From Diphasiastrum complanatum (taxonomy: Eukaryota; Streptophyta; Lycopodiopsida; Lycopodiales; Lycopodiaceae): a stretch of 64,000 bases of DNA. The stretch's first letter is position 1, and the number at the start of each line of letters is the position of its first letter. Of this stretch, positions 21,998 through 36,241 are shown piece by piece. A program made the translations under genes and the position numbers. The stretch is from NCBI GenBank assembly GCA_029204225.1, contig CM055100.1:31959645-32023644 (forward strand), read 5' to 3'. Under the pieces are notes generated by a model, which was not told the DNA's origin, searched no databases, and saw only the letters and a list, made by a program, of their open reading frames with translations.

Positions 21998-23500
21998 CTC
22001 ACGACCATCTCCAACGCTCAACAAATACTCTGCAAACCTTGACTGCTCATTTCTATCAGCACCCTCCACACTCATCACGTGCATGTTCGTTGATAATTTA
22101 TGCACCTCCATATATTTCCACAAACGTGAGCACTTCAATGAAGCGCTCACAATTTGAGCACGACTTCCTCCTTGTACCACTGGAAGAACCTGACGGAAAT
22201 CACTACCAAAAACAATAGGAACTCCTCCAAATGGAGTCTCCATACCGTAATATATCTCGTAGGGTCCAATCCACGCACTCAATAGTATACTTATGTACCA
22301 TCGGATCCTCATCTGAAATAATGAGTCGACATGCCATCAAAAGTTTACCTAACGGAGATTGCTTCGAGATGTTGCATGTTGAGCTTTCATTCAATTATGT
22401 CGGAGGAATCTTAAATCTAGAGTGTGTAGTCCTACCACCTTTCATTGATAAGGTAGCGATCCCTGATGATGCAACTGCCAATGCTATCCACCCTTGCGCA
22501 CACACATACGACAACATGACACTATAAAGGAATGTCTTATTCGTACCACCTGGACCATCTACAAAAAAGACTCCACCCACTCTTCGTATCACGTGGTCAC
22601 GTACTACACGGTCAAAAACAATACGCTGATCTACAATCAATCTCTCGATGTCAGCCTCAACCTGTGAAATGGTCTCATTGATAAATATCTCTTCGCGAAA
22701 CGAAGGAAAAAACTTGATGTCGCTATCAGGAAGTGTGAAGCCAAAATTTGTCAATGACTTTGCAACAGTGCCTGCATGTGCGTCTCCACGTCAAGAAGAG
22801 CCCTATCTATCATAATTTGGCTCACAATAATGGTCTCGCACGTGACTGGTTGACCTAACTCGTGCGCATAATCCTCTACTAAATGCGGCTCGATACTCTT
22901 CCAAAGGTCTAATGGGTCGAAAGGGGCACATGTCAAGAGAAGTACAACGAACATGAGTCGAAGCTGCGATGGAGTCCCCCATGAAATTGCCTCACGTAGA
23001 CAATTACTCAACTCCATCACGTCATCTATAAGAAGTCTTTGCTTGCAAGCATCTCTAAACGACGAAAACAACTCGCTGTCAACTGTGCGCAAGTCCTCAA
23101 AACTTTTTGCACCTCTGATGTGAGCCAAAAGAACTCGTAAATAGAATCTCTCTCCTTCAGACGGATGGACAAAATACATACGACCAATAGCTGGAATCAA
23201 TTGTGTGTTGATTTGATGAGCCCACTTTCACATTGTCCTGTTATAAACGTAAAATCGTGGCAAGTCCTAGTACAATAACTCTCTGGCATATGAATCACCA
23301 CTTCTATTTAGCTCAAAAAAAACTGTCAAAGTGGTACTTGAGTGACCATCTACGACCTCCTCTAAGTCAGCTCCCTCACTAAAATACACCAACTCCTGTC
23401 CAGGGAGATGGACTACTAGTCGGGTCACAACTGGCTTATGAACACTCATAGAAAACCCAAATAGTCGCCAACAAGCCTCACTTGAAGAAACGAAATGTTT
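21998..23500 (-). pseudogene. Helitron Pif1-like helicase, N-terminal/ATPase half
   Basis: In minus-strand order: SEACWRLFGFSM and LVVHLPGQELVYF (23485-23390); a helicase-preceding region (23200-22751); the Walker A region FVDGPGGTNKTF (about 22570-22535), where the usual GGTGKT has Asn for Gly; CNISKQSPLGKLLMACRLII with Walker B-like DEDPM (DEAPM is usual); and VFGSDFRQVLPVV (near 22200). Frameshifts near 22250, 22395, 22750 and 23230 break the frame. The altered Walker A and frameshifts indicate an inactive copy. Confidence 0.8.
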
Positions 23501-24100
23501 CTAACTACAAAGACTTGCTAGCTTTCAACCCTCAGCCTAACGAAGATGTTCGCGAACACGAAAGTCAGGAGACACGAAACACAAAAAGTTTCGCAAACGC
23601 GAAAGTCAAAGGAGACGAAGACGAACGGTTCGCGAACACGAAAGATTCACAAACAAGAATCTTTTGCGGTCTGGCACGAGAATCTTTTGTGGTCCAATAC
23701 GAGAGAAGGCAAACGACAATTTTTTTTTGCCACGTGGACGTCAGATTTCGACATCCACGTGGCCGGACTGTCGGAATCGGATGTCCACGTGGCAAAAAGA
23801 AAATTGTGGCAAAAACCAAACATACTCCAATCGACAGGAATTCGAAGTGCATACAAAAAATAAATGATTACGAAAAATGACATAGATGAAACGAACTGAA
23901 AATAGATAAAGCCATACCTATTTCTGAGTGCATATGATGGCTCACTCATCTAGCAACGATGGTAGGCCAGCTCTCCAAATATCTTGCAAGGAAAACTGGG
24001 TTCTAACTCACAGAGCAGAGATAATTAAGCACCCCATAGCCAAGATATCTCAAGCTTCCAACGGAGATAGTGAGCCAATGGCACTCTTTAAAGTTCATTT
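23501..24100. other. No gene seen; repeated CGCGAACACGAAAG motifs and a foldback
   Basis: Several overlapping frames are products of repeated TTCGCGAACACGAAAG-like motifs (23550-23650) and the inverted repeat at 23717-23807, and no protein is recognised. Confidence 0.5.
23717..23807. repeat. Foldback with three G-boxes
   Basis: Perfect 16-bp arms TTTTTGCCACGTGGAC (23724-23739) and GTCCACGTGGCAAAAA (23783-23798), extending imperfectly to about 45 bp per arm (ACAATTTT at the outer ends). CCACGTGG, a plant G-box core, occurs in both arms and in the centre (23754-23761). It could be the terminal inverted repeats of a small DNA transposon or a structured regulatory palindrome. Confidence 0.8.
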
Positions 24101-24729
24101 TGAGTTCTGATTTTCAACAGAAATGCCATCACACCGAGCACGCTTGACTAGCTTTCTCTAGTTGATATCTCATTTTACATGTATCAGGCAACGATGGATT
24201 ACCCTTCATGGCTCGATAGGGAGTAGCAACAAGATAGCCATACTGGATCAATCAGTGAGAAAAAGTGGTAGCTTTACATCTTTGATGGTGGAGCTGGTTA
24301 TGATCTTCATTCAAACCTCAAGAGCTCTCAATCTCACACTATTTCACAAAGAACATAACATTAAATCTAAACCCTAAAATCTACAAAGAGATCAACCAAA
24401 TCAATAACAAATTGATAAAGCATTGGCAAATTCTAGTTTTGTTGAGAGTTCCACATTTGTCTTGAGTTTTGATGAATGAAATGCATTTGTAAGTTAATGT
24501 ACTTTACTCTCTGTAAACAGGCCATACAAGTACTGTCCTCCACACGTGTGAGGCCGCCCATCCATGTGTTTGATCATTTGATCCATTGCTCTTGCTTAAA
24601 TCATAGTGTAAAGCATCTAGATCAAGATCTAACATCTAGAACTTCATAGATCTTTGGATTAAGCAATCAATAACTCCTAGTAATTGATAGTACAATCAAT
24701 ATTTGTCCTTTTTTCTCTAAAAATTGACA

Positions 24730-24742
24730 TGGTATCAGAGCC
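24730..24742 (+). other. Primer-binding site of copia-B
   Basis: TGGTATCAGAGCC directly after an ACA-ending LTR. Confidence 0.85.
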
Positions 24743-25323
24743 AAGTCTAAGAGTGATCTAAATGATTAATAGTACTTGAGAAATCATTGACAATTTGTTG
24801 TTTTTGAGTTCTAATTGAGAGGGCGAGTTCAAAGAGAGAAGTAACATCATTGTTTTTGGTCAAGATCGATTTGTGGGCTGCTGAAGTACTGTCCACACGT
24901 GTGAAACCGTACATCAACCTTCAAATTAACTTCCATAAGTGTTTTTGATTCAAAAAAGTGCATACTAGTCCAAAATTCAAGGTTTTTAGTGCATTGTCTA
25001 GATCTAGGTTTAATCTATTGAATGCTAATGATCAAATAGTGATTTGAGTCATTGAAGTAATTCATTTTGAAGCATTAGATCAGATCTTTAAGGCTAATTT
25101 GTTCAGATCTTAAGTGTGTGTGGAATATCAAACCAATTTGAACTAGAATCAATTTCTTTGAGGAGTGAATTGCTAGGATATTTGTAGTTGATCTATTATA
25201 CCATCATCCAAGTTGAACTAGGATTGATTGGGCCGAGATTAGAAGATTCTTGAAAGCTAGAAATCTATCTTAGATCACACTTTATCAAGAGAACTTTGTG
25301 TATCTCATAGGCTTTCATTCAAA

Positions 25324-25984
25324 ATGACATCCACAGGTGCATATATGTTAGAATCTAGTGAGAAACTAACTTCCACAAACTATTCCATTTGGAAAGTAAG
25401 AATGGAATCACTACTAGTGGTTCATGATCTCTTTGATATTGTCTTAGGAGTTGAGGAAGAGCCTCAAGCTCCCCAAGAACAACTAAAGTACAAGAAGAGG
25501 GTAGATTAGCCCTACATTGTTTGAAGTTAAATGTAAGCAATGACCTTTTGAAGGAGGTGGCTTCTTGTACCACATCAAAAGAGGCTTGGGATTCACTAAA
25601 GAGCATTTATGAATTCAATAACACTTCAAGAGTGCTTATGCTAAGAAACTTGATCTTGCAAAGCATGAGGGGAAGTGGAGAAAATGGACAAGAGTATGTC
25701 CTAAGGATAAAATCCTTGAACAAAGAATTGGGATCTATAGGAGAGAAGATCCAAGATAATGAACTAGTACAAGTAATCTTGAATGGATTAGGAGATGAGT
25801 TCTCTAATCTAGTTCAATCTTTTGCTATTCAAGACCAACTTCCATCAATTGAAAAATTGCATAATGTTCTTGTGGCCGAGGAGATTAGAATTCTACACCT
25901 CAGAACAAGAATGGGGTTCTTATCACTACATAATGGTGATGAGAAAGCAAACTTCACATCTAAAGGCAAGAAGAAGTCTCATCC
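25324..25984 (+). pseudogene. Copia-B gag, truncated and frameshifted
   Basis: The ATG at 25324 opens STNYSIWKVRMESLLVVHDL; the frame is lost near 25509 (stop) and resumes one frame over with LKLNVSNDLLKEVASC and LVQSFAIQDQLPSIEKL. Homology to Gag stops in the basic linker (FTSKGKKKS) near 25984, before any zinc knuckle. Sequence is close to copia-A gag. Confidence 0.8.
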
Positions 25985-26049
25985 TTCAGTATCAAGAGCA
26001 GCGTTATCTACAATTGATTCCGGGTTAGGCTTCACAGAATCTGTGGTGT

Positions 26050-26553
26050 CTACCCTCTTTCTTTCTTCGGAGCTCTCTTGGGTGCTGCCTGCTTCCTAGG
26101 ATGCTTGGTAGAAAGATCAATCCTATCTAGAGGAGTTGGCCTGGGAGCAGCTGGCCAAGATACGTGCAATTTGAAAAACCTCTTCCTCATTCTCATCAGG
26201 AGCTGAAAATCCTTGGGCATTATGGTGACTCTCTTGGAATGGATTGCCAGCAAAAATGAATCTTCAAAAAAAAGGCTCATGTAATCTTCAGCAGCCTCCT
26301 GAAGGCACTGAAGAGCATTGGGTGTGAATCTAACCAGTTGTCCGAGATCATTTCTAGTTATGTTTTGGACAACACGGTAGAATGGAGCTCTTGGAATCAA
26401 CAGAGCGATTGATCTCTGATACTTACGTATTTCAAAGAGCCACCTGCTGTGGTTGTGCGTTCTAGGTCTAGCGGGAGGAGTAATGGCAACCATAGGAGCT
26501 GAGGATGAGCCAACAGATAAGAAGTCCCTCCTTGTCTGCTTTATCCTATCCAT
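26050..26553 (-). CDS. CENH3-like histone H3 variant, intronless
   Basis: An ATG-started, uninterrupted 167-residue frame. The N-terminus MDRIKQTRR recalls MARTKQT of H3. The histone fold is complete: EIRKYQRSIALLIPRAPF, QNITRNDLGQLVRF, NALQCLQEAAEDYMSLFFED, LLAIHSKRVTIMPKDFQL. LLIP.APF and a loop 1 about one residue longer than in canonical H3 (QDFKTDLRF region) are CENH3 features; CENH3 replaces H3 in centromeric nucleosomes. Odd points: the N-tail is short, the GTVAL segment before the fold is missing, and about 40 basic, Pro-rich residues follow where H3 normally ends, finishing at a TAG with another open frame overlapping the stop. Plant CENH3 genes usually have several introns, so this is probably a retrocopy or a captured copy; it may also be a divergent H3 variant. 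A TATA-like box lies at 26867-26858. Confidence 0.75.
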   Translation of the reverse strand: MDRIKQTRRDFLSVGSSSAPMVAITPPARPRTHNHSRWLFEIRKYQRSIALLIPRAPFYRVVQNITRNDLGQLVRFTPNALQCLQEAAEDYMSLFFEDSFLLAIHSKRVTIMPKDFQLLMRMRKRFFKLHVSWPAAPRPTPLDRIDLSTKHPRKQAAPKRAPKKERG

Positions 26554-26568
26554 GGAAGTGTACTATGG

Positions 26569-27402
26569 GATAGCGGACTTGTGCACGACGACTAGGATGA
26601 GCAGGGAAGGATGATAAAACCATCGCAGAGGACCGATATGTATGGACATAATGTCTGGTATATCGGACCTGTGCAAGCTGAATATAAGAGAGATAGATTA
26701 GTATTGAAGAAAGGCGCACAAGTGCAATACGAGGAGACACGTAGTATCGGACCTGTGCGCATGGAAGGCGGTAGGAAGAATATCGATTGTGAAGGATGCG
26801 CACAAGTGCGATATGCGGAGCGAAAAAAAAAGTGAAAAAAATTCATCGAGGTTTGTGATTTTATATCGCGGTTCGCACGTGCGAAAGAACGTCCTGTCAC
26901 ACGTGTGGGACTTGTACGGTCAAATGAGAGAGCGACATGTGTCACCCTATCACTTTACACATGTGGGATTTGTACGAGTCACCCTGTCACTTTACACATG
27001 TGGGATTTGTACGAGCAAATGCGAGAGCGACACGTGTTGTCGAACAAACGAATGAACACGAGACACGTGTACAGGTGTCATTTCACACGTGTCCAGTGTC
27101 ACCTCACACATGCTAGTGCTTGTAGTCCAATTGAAAGTAGACACATGTCCTTTGACCGTTGACCACACGTGCAAAAATTTAGTATAAATGGCACAAAACC
27201 CGATTAATTTTTTACCTTTTCTATTCTCGAAATTCACGGCATATTGCTCTTGTGCGCGCGCATTGTTGTTCGTTTGTTTGCAACGATACCTACTTGCGCA
27301 CAAGTGCAATATTTGGTGTCTACCTGTCATACATATCCCTCTTGTGCGCGATCTTGATAGTTAGTTTTGTTTCAGTTCTCCCTCGCGCACAAGTGTGATA
27401 TC
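26569..27402. repeat. Array of a 17-bp motif in both orientations
   Basis: The consensus GCGCACAAGTGCRATAT, or its complement in the diverged form TATCGGACCTGTGCGC, occurs at about 26569, 26626, 26661, 26714, 26745, 26798, 27241, 27296, 27333 and 27385. In the right cluster the copies strictly alternate in orientation. The copies lie in two clusters flanking a central E-box array. The pattern resembles subterminal transposase-binding repeats of DNA transposons or a two-sided promoter array. Confidence 0.75.
26858..27186. promoter_or_regulatory. Divergent promoter-like spacer with E-box array
   Basis: A TATA-like GATATAAAA faces left (26867-26858) toward the CENH3-like frame, and a TATAAAT element near 27181 faces right toward the three-exon gene. 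Between them lie about ten CACGTG or CATGTG E-boxes, among them GCACGTGC (26875-26882), CACACGTGTG (26898-26907), two ACACATGTGGGATTTGTACGAG copies (~26955 and ~26994), GACACGTGT (~27031 and ~27062) and CACACGTGTCC (27084). Function is inferred from position and composition only. Confidence 0.5.
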
Positions 27403-27414
27403 TAAGTTACTTCC

Positions 27415-28931
27415 ATGGCCTCTTCCTCAGGATCCTCATGAGATTCAGGCTTGAGTTCATTTCTTAGTGAATTTGGGATTACTGAAAATCTAGATTACTT
27501 CCATAGCCTATTCAGTCCATATCTACATGTTTCCAAGACTGCACAACCAAATTCGGACGTATTTTATGAACATTATGTTAGATTCAGAGATATACTTAGT
27601 AAGCCTGTTTTCTCCATAGGTTCACTCTAGTACATGCATTATACTAATCTTGTTCTTTTCTTCCCAGCTTTCTGACATAGACTAGATAGAATGTTCACCA
27701 AATCGTTTGATCTTTTCAAAAGCAGTTCAATGTGTTCTTATTGCAACAAGAAATGTCGATTGGTAGAATATCATAGTGGTTTCATACTTTTCCAGTTAGT
27801 TCAGATCCCAGATGATGAGGAAGTTTCTGTTGCTGACCCTCCTTTTGCATCATCTTCTGTTCAATCAACTAATAAGGATATTAGTCACTTCCTTATCGAC
27901 AATCCTGATAAAGAAAGTGACTTTGTCGATGTAAATACTGATGTTCTTTGGGATTCTTTTATCGGCCAAAATACATCTACTGATGAATCAATTCCTATAG
28001 AGGAGTCTAAATGTCTTTTCAATTTGCCTGTATATTATATTAATGACGATGTATATTTTACTGCTGCTGATTTATGTAAATTTTTTGACTATCGTGAAGA
28101 TGAGGTTCTATGTTTATTATCTGGCACAATTTTCGAATTTTCCGACTTTGTAGATCTTGAAATAGATGACCTTGTTGCTGGTATTGATTTTGATGATGAG
28201 GAGGGACTTATGACCGGTAAAGAATGTTTGACTAAGACTTTATCAAATATTGCTGAGGATGGGCGAGGCAGACCATCCGATGAAGAATTCACGACATTTT
28301 AGTCCCAGATGGGCTTCCCTCATCCATCATTAATGCATTTCACTGATGATTCCACTTCAATACGTGGTCATTATTTTGATCATCCTAATCTGGTTGTTGC
28401 TGATGATGAAGAATGTGTAAGTGTTTAAACTTCCTTGCACTAGAATGTTTTTAATCACTGAATGTGTTTTTGCTAACATATTTCCTATTGCAGGATGCTC
28501 TCATAATTGATGATTTTGCTATGAGATGAGGTGGTTTCAGACAACACGCATCCTCGTTCTAGAGGGATAGTGGACTTGGCCACTATCTTAGGCATTTCCT
28601 GAAGAATGAGATCTATATTGCCCATTCCAAGCTGAGCCCAGTTGGGGAGAGTCTTATAATGGCAGTTAAAGCTTTATCATTTTACCTAGGAGGACATAAA
28701 TTTGTTAAGACAAATAAGATCATTTTTGTCAAAAGATCTTATGTTTTGAACATATTAGGTTTTACTGATGGGAATATTCCTTTAAGGAGCTCCCATTATT
28801 CATTGTATTCCACTTATATTGAGCTTAGTGAAAATAAGGATAATGCACATCTATTAGATGCATACGCTAGTAGAGAATTTCTTCATGAAAATACTGCCAT
28901 AGAATCTGACACACGATCTGATGATGAATAG
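27415..28931 (+). pseudogene. Unrecognised three-exon gene with five in-frame stops
   Basis: Exons 27415-27598, 27668-28416 and 28494-28931 join in one frame of 457 codons. Splice sites are strong: A|GTAAGC with TTCTTCCCAG, and T|GTAAGT with TTCCTATTGCAG. Stops in frame are TGA 27439, TGA 27673, TAG 28300, TGA 28527 and TAG 28560; each is one C-to-T change from CGA or CAG. The product would have a Ser-rich start, a CSYCNKKC cysteine cluster (~27730), long acidic stretches and a folded-looking VYYINDDVYFTAADLCKFF segment (~28025-28085), then GHYLRHFLKNEIYIAHSKL and an acidic tail. I recognise no family; faint resemblance of the VYYINDDVYF segment to KilA-N/Bro-type domains is too weak to use. 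It looks like a once-real gene silenced by methylation-type decay. Confidence 0.6.
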
Positions 28932-29337
28932 TTGACAATTTGTATTTTGTTATAATACAATCAATACATTTACATTGAGTATTTCTCCTCTCTAGTTCAA
29001 TGAATTTGCAAAGCAATTCTGAACATGTCATGATTTGATGACAATGATGATGTTCTACATAACAATCATCTAATTTTCTCTTCCTGTATGAACTTGCATG
29101 CTTTTCTAAACTTGTTGAATTGTGTGGACTTTCTTGTATGTCGAATCTGAACTCTTCGGTAGAACCACTGAAACAATTGACAAATGTAGTTTTGTTTTTC
29201 ATTGGTTTCTCCATGTTGTATTGAAATGTTGCTCGTGCTTGCCAGTGTGACTTCTCCATCCCTTGTAATGACCATACACTCAAGCTTCCATATGTGTTTG
29301 CAAAAAATGTTGTATGATCTCTTAGCATGTGCTGCAT
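28932..29337 (-). pseudogene. Unrecognised minus-strand remnant
   Basis: A minus-strand frame from 29337 contains LRDHTTFFANTYGSLSVWSL and QGMEKSHWQARATFQYN, which look like conserved protein text rather than chance, followed by low-information residues. A second frame over the same bases reads differently. No start or splice context is convincing and I cannot name the family. Confidence 0.25.
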
Positions 29338-29460
29338 ATGTCAAAATCATAATATTAGTCCTATGTTTGGATCTAAATATATATGAAAAATTGAAAGCAT
29401 CTTGAAAATTTTATACTAACCATGTAATGAGTGATGTGATCTTCTCCCCATGACTTTGAT

Positions 29461-29823
29461 ATTGCATTAACAAACTTGACATAGAATATATTGCTGCTTC
29501 TCAATCTATTAAGGAAGCATTTTGGTTGAGAAATTTGCTGTCAGATGTCAATTTGTATCAGAACAGCCCTACAGTTTTATTTTGTGATAAACAAAGTGCT
29601 ATTGCCTTATCGGCCAACCTAGATTTCATTCTAGGAGTAAGCACATTGAGATCAGATATCACTACATCAGGGGCAAGGTTCCCGACAGAGATGTAAGCTT
29701 AACATACTGCAGAACGCTGGACATGGTTGCAGACATCTTCACGAAAGCACTCAATGTTAATGCACACAACAGATTTTGTGCATTGCTCAGTCTGAAGATC
29801 AAGACATTCATGGATCCAGATTA
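29461..29823 (+). pseudogene. Copia RNase H C-terminal fragment
   Basis: The frame resembles the end of copia Pol: EYIAASQSIKEAFWLRNLL, VLFCDKQSAIALSAN, then after a frameshift near 29630 (K)HIEIRYHYIRGK, MVADIFTKALN and a natural stop. The PTVLFCD N-type triad and ADIFTKAL tail are diagnostic of Ty1/copia RNase H. The rest of the element is missing upstream. Confidence 0.75.
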
Positions 29824-30770
29824 AGGGGGCGTGTTGGATTTATTCCCTCTAGCTCTCCTAAATCCCATTTTAATTTGCCTCCATTCATGTTGCATATTTA
29901 CTAACGTTGTCACGCAGTCTGCATATTTACATGCAAATTTGCACAGACGAAGAAAAGGCGAAAGAATCACGACACTGTGTTTCTACATAGTTTAAGGTGA
30001 CAGATGAAAAAGGGACACTATCTTACAGAATGTCAAAAGTACCCTAAAAGCTAAGGCACCCTGTAAATCTTATCCTAAGGCCATTCGTAAGAGTGACGCA
30101 CTTTTTGCATCATCACCAATGTTCACTTCAACACTGGCTGACATCGCACTCTTTTCATGCTCACCCCATGCAGTTGTGCTAACAGATTGGACAACGATTG
30201 TAGCCACCCACGATCTCCTACAGACAGCACATCCACTCTGTACTTTCACATCTGCACACATGTAGTATTATGTAATATATATATACTGGACACCATTCAA
30301 GTAAGAGATGATGAAGAGAGTAGAAGAAGACGACATAAATGAAGTAGATGCCCTGAGCATTGATTCTTCCTTTTTGTCAAAATTAAAGTTTAATTTCCTT
30401 TTACAAATCAAAATAAGCTTTGTAGGGCACGCGGTTTCGTCCGTTACAGTATTGTGCTCTACCGCATTATTGACATGTATACATGATATACTTAATCTGA
30501 TACAATTCATTGTTCTGTGTTCACATCTATGTTAATATTGCTATGCTTATCATTCATTCTGTCTGATCTTTCTAGTTGTTCTTACTGGTAATAGACGGTT
30601 GACATTTAGTCTTGTCTTTCGCGAATCACTGGCGACTAATTATCAGTCAAGCACAGTCTAGCTCTTTGCGACTCATTCGCGACATATAATTTGTCTTGCT
30701 ATTCGCGACAAACTATTCTTCTGGCACTTCATCTATTAATGTTCGGCTACGTAATCTAGAATGACCGTGA
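29824..30770 (+). repeat. Putative polypurine tract and 3' LTR after the RNase H fragment
   Basis: AAGGGGGCG immediately precedes TGTTGGATTTATTCC (29832), the classic junction of a copia polypurine tract and LTR. No second copy is in the window, so the right end (about 30770) is a guess. A short exon-like minus-strand frame (30840-30736) lies at its end. Confidence 0.4.
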
Positions 30771-30854
30771 TTTCTATCACTAAAGTTCCGTCATTCTGAT
30801 AGGCATAGTCATGCTTACGGAGAGAGTCATATAGTTCATTCCGTTGCGCACCCA

Positions 30855-32105
30855 CTTGAATAAAGTAGTAATACAAATGATCAATCTAATGGTTACAAGT
30901 TTTGCTACAGGAGCAAATGTTTTTTCATAATCTATGCCTTTAGTTTGAAGAAACCCCTTAGCAACCAATATAGCTTTGTACTTACTTATAGATCCATCTT
31001 GATTGTACTTTAATCTATAGATCCACTTACATGCAAGTGGCTTCTTCCCATATGGAAGGTGTACAAGATTCCAAGTTTGATTATCTATCAAAGCATCAAA
31101 CTCTACTTGCATTGCATCTCTCCAAACTTGTGATCTACTTGCATCTTCATAACATGATGGCTCTTCAAGCATTGTGGTTAGAAAATAGTAAGAGGTAGAA
31201 GGAGATGTGTCTTCCCCTTGCTTTCCTTTCTCAAAGTATGTGAGCCTTGAAGGCTCGGCCCTTCTCCTTGTGGATCTTCTCCGCTCCTTTGGCACATGAT
31301 TTTGATCTTCCAAAAGATCACTTTCAAGAGGCTCCTCCTCGGGTGTTGCAAGATCTTCATCACCTAAGAGATTAGATGAATTTGGAGACAACTTGTAACT
31401 TTGAGATTCATCAAACAAGACATCCTTGCTAGCTTTTACATTCTTTGAAATAGGATCATATATCCTATATCCTTTGCTATTTTCACTATAGCCTACAAAT
31501 ATTCCTTTGAAGGAAGTTGCATCTTCTTTCCTTCTTGTTTCCAAAGGAATGTGGACATAACATATACATCCAAACACTTTAAAATATTTTACATTGGGCT
31601 TATTGCCAAACAAAACTTGAAATGGTGAGATCCCACCAGTAGCACTACTAGGAAGCCTATTACATAAGTAATTAGCACAAGTTATGGCCTCCCCCCAAAA
31701 AGTGATGGGTAGAGATGCATCAAGTCTTAAAGACTTTGCACATTCACAAAGACTCCTATTTTTTCTCTTGGCCACCCCATTTTGTTGGGGGGGTCTAAGG
31801 ACAAGTGAGTTCTCTCTTAATGCCATTGATCTCACAAAAGTCTCTCATCTTGTTGGAGATATATTCTCCTCCATTATCACATCTTAGAACTTTAATGCAA
31901 GAACTAAGTTGCTTTTCCAGTAGAGACTTAAACTTTACAAAAGCTTCATATACAAGGCTTTTCTTAGGCAATAATTCAATCCAAGTGTATCTAGTACAAT
32001 CATCAATAAAAGTCACATACATTAAAGCTCCTCCATTACTTTCATGAGAAAAAGTATGTACATCCAAATGGATAAGATCTAAAGGTGAGGTAGATCTTGT
32101 TGAAG
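30855..32105 (-). pseudogene. Copia integrase-reverse transcriptase fragment
   Basis: The minus strand from 32105 reads HLDVHTFS, FIDDCTRYTWIELLPKKS, VLRCDNGGEY (integrase core), then after a frameshift near 31800 QQNGVAKRKNRSLCECAKS, where the integrase Glu of AER is Lys. It continues with the integrase C-terminal region (FKGIFVGYSE...), the linker and the start of reverse transcriptase (WKDAM-like block, CKWIYRLKYNQDGSISKYKA, FAPVAKLVTIRL). It stops before YVDD at ~30855. Both ends are truncated. It resembles the pol at 59690-61552 more than that of copia-1. Confidence 0.85.
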
Positions 32106-34829
<2,724 letters not shown>

Positions 34830-35101
34830 TTGTGAGCAAAAGAAGATGGCAGTGGCAAAGGAGCGAGAGAGAGGACCATTGATTGCTGAAATCAGTTTTT
34901 CATTAGCACGTCATGAACTTATCTAATTCAAATGGAGCCAGTGAATGCTCTCTATGGATGTTTACATCTGATCCCAGAACGACTAGTATCAAAGGCATCA
35001 GCGCATTGACAACAAGCGTGATCAAAAGATAATATACCAGCTCATTTTGTATTGTGAACTGATGTTGCTCTGTGCAAAGAGAGAGGCTGTTGTGGCCAAT
35101 G

Positions 35102-36184
<1,083 letters not shown>

Positions 36185-36198
36185 TATCCCCTTCCTCA
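36185..36198 (-). other. Gypsy polypurine tract
   Basis: The plus strand reads TATCCCCTTCCTC; on the element strand this is a GAGGAAGGGG purine tract at the inner edge of the 3' LTR. Confidence 0.7.
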
Positions 36199-36241
36199 AC
36201 TGTGCAGCGGCTCGCAAACAGCTGATTTACATCCTTCTCTG

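Larger units (their letters stand above)
14972..23500 (-). mobile_element. Helitron remnant split by copia-1
   Basis: The minus strand carries Pif1-type helicase segments in order from 23500 down to 14972, interrupted only by the 6.2-kb copia-1. The N-terminal Rep (HUH nuclease) part is missing; similarity starts with an EACWRLFGFSM block near 23485. Helitron ends (5' TC, 3' CTRR with hairpin) were not located. It is an inactive partial copy. Confidence 0.75.
24101..25984 (+). mobile_element. Copia-B: 5' portion of a decayed copia element
   Basis: LTR-like sequence with CACACGTGTG (24541-24550) ends TTGACA at 24729, followed by a Met-tRNA primer site, a leader with another CACACGTGTG (24894-24903) and a broken gag. 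Everything after the Gag basic linker (~25984) is absent; a minus-strand histone-like gene follows. The left LTR boundary is not fixed. Confidence 0.6.

Noticed and set aside
28025-28085. KilA-N/Bro-like domain in the three-exon gene
   Set aside because: Only a short hydrophobic pattern resembles it; no conserved residues could be matched with confidence.
27439-28562. Nuclear U-to-C RNA editing rescuing the five stops
   Set aside because: Such editing is known in organelles of ferns and hornworts, not for nuclear mRNAs; methylation-type decay explains the pattern more simply.
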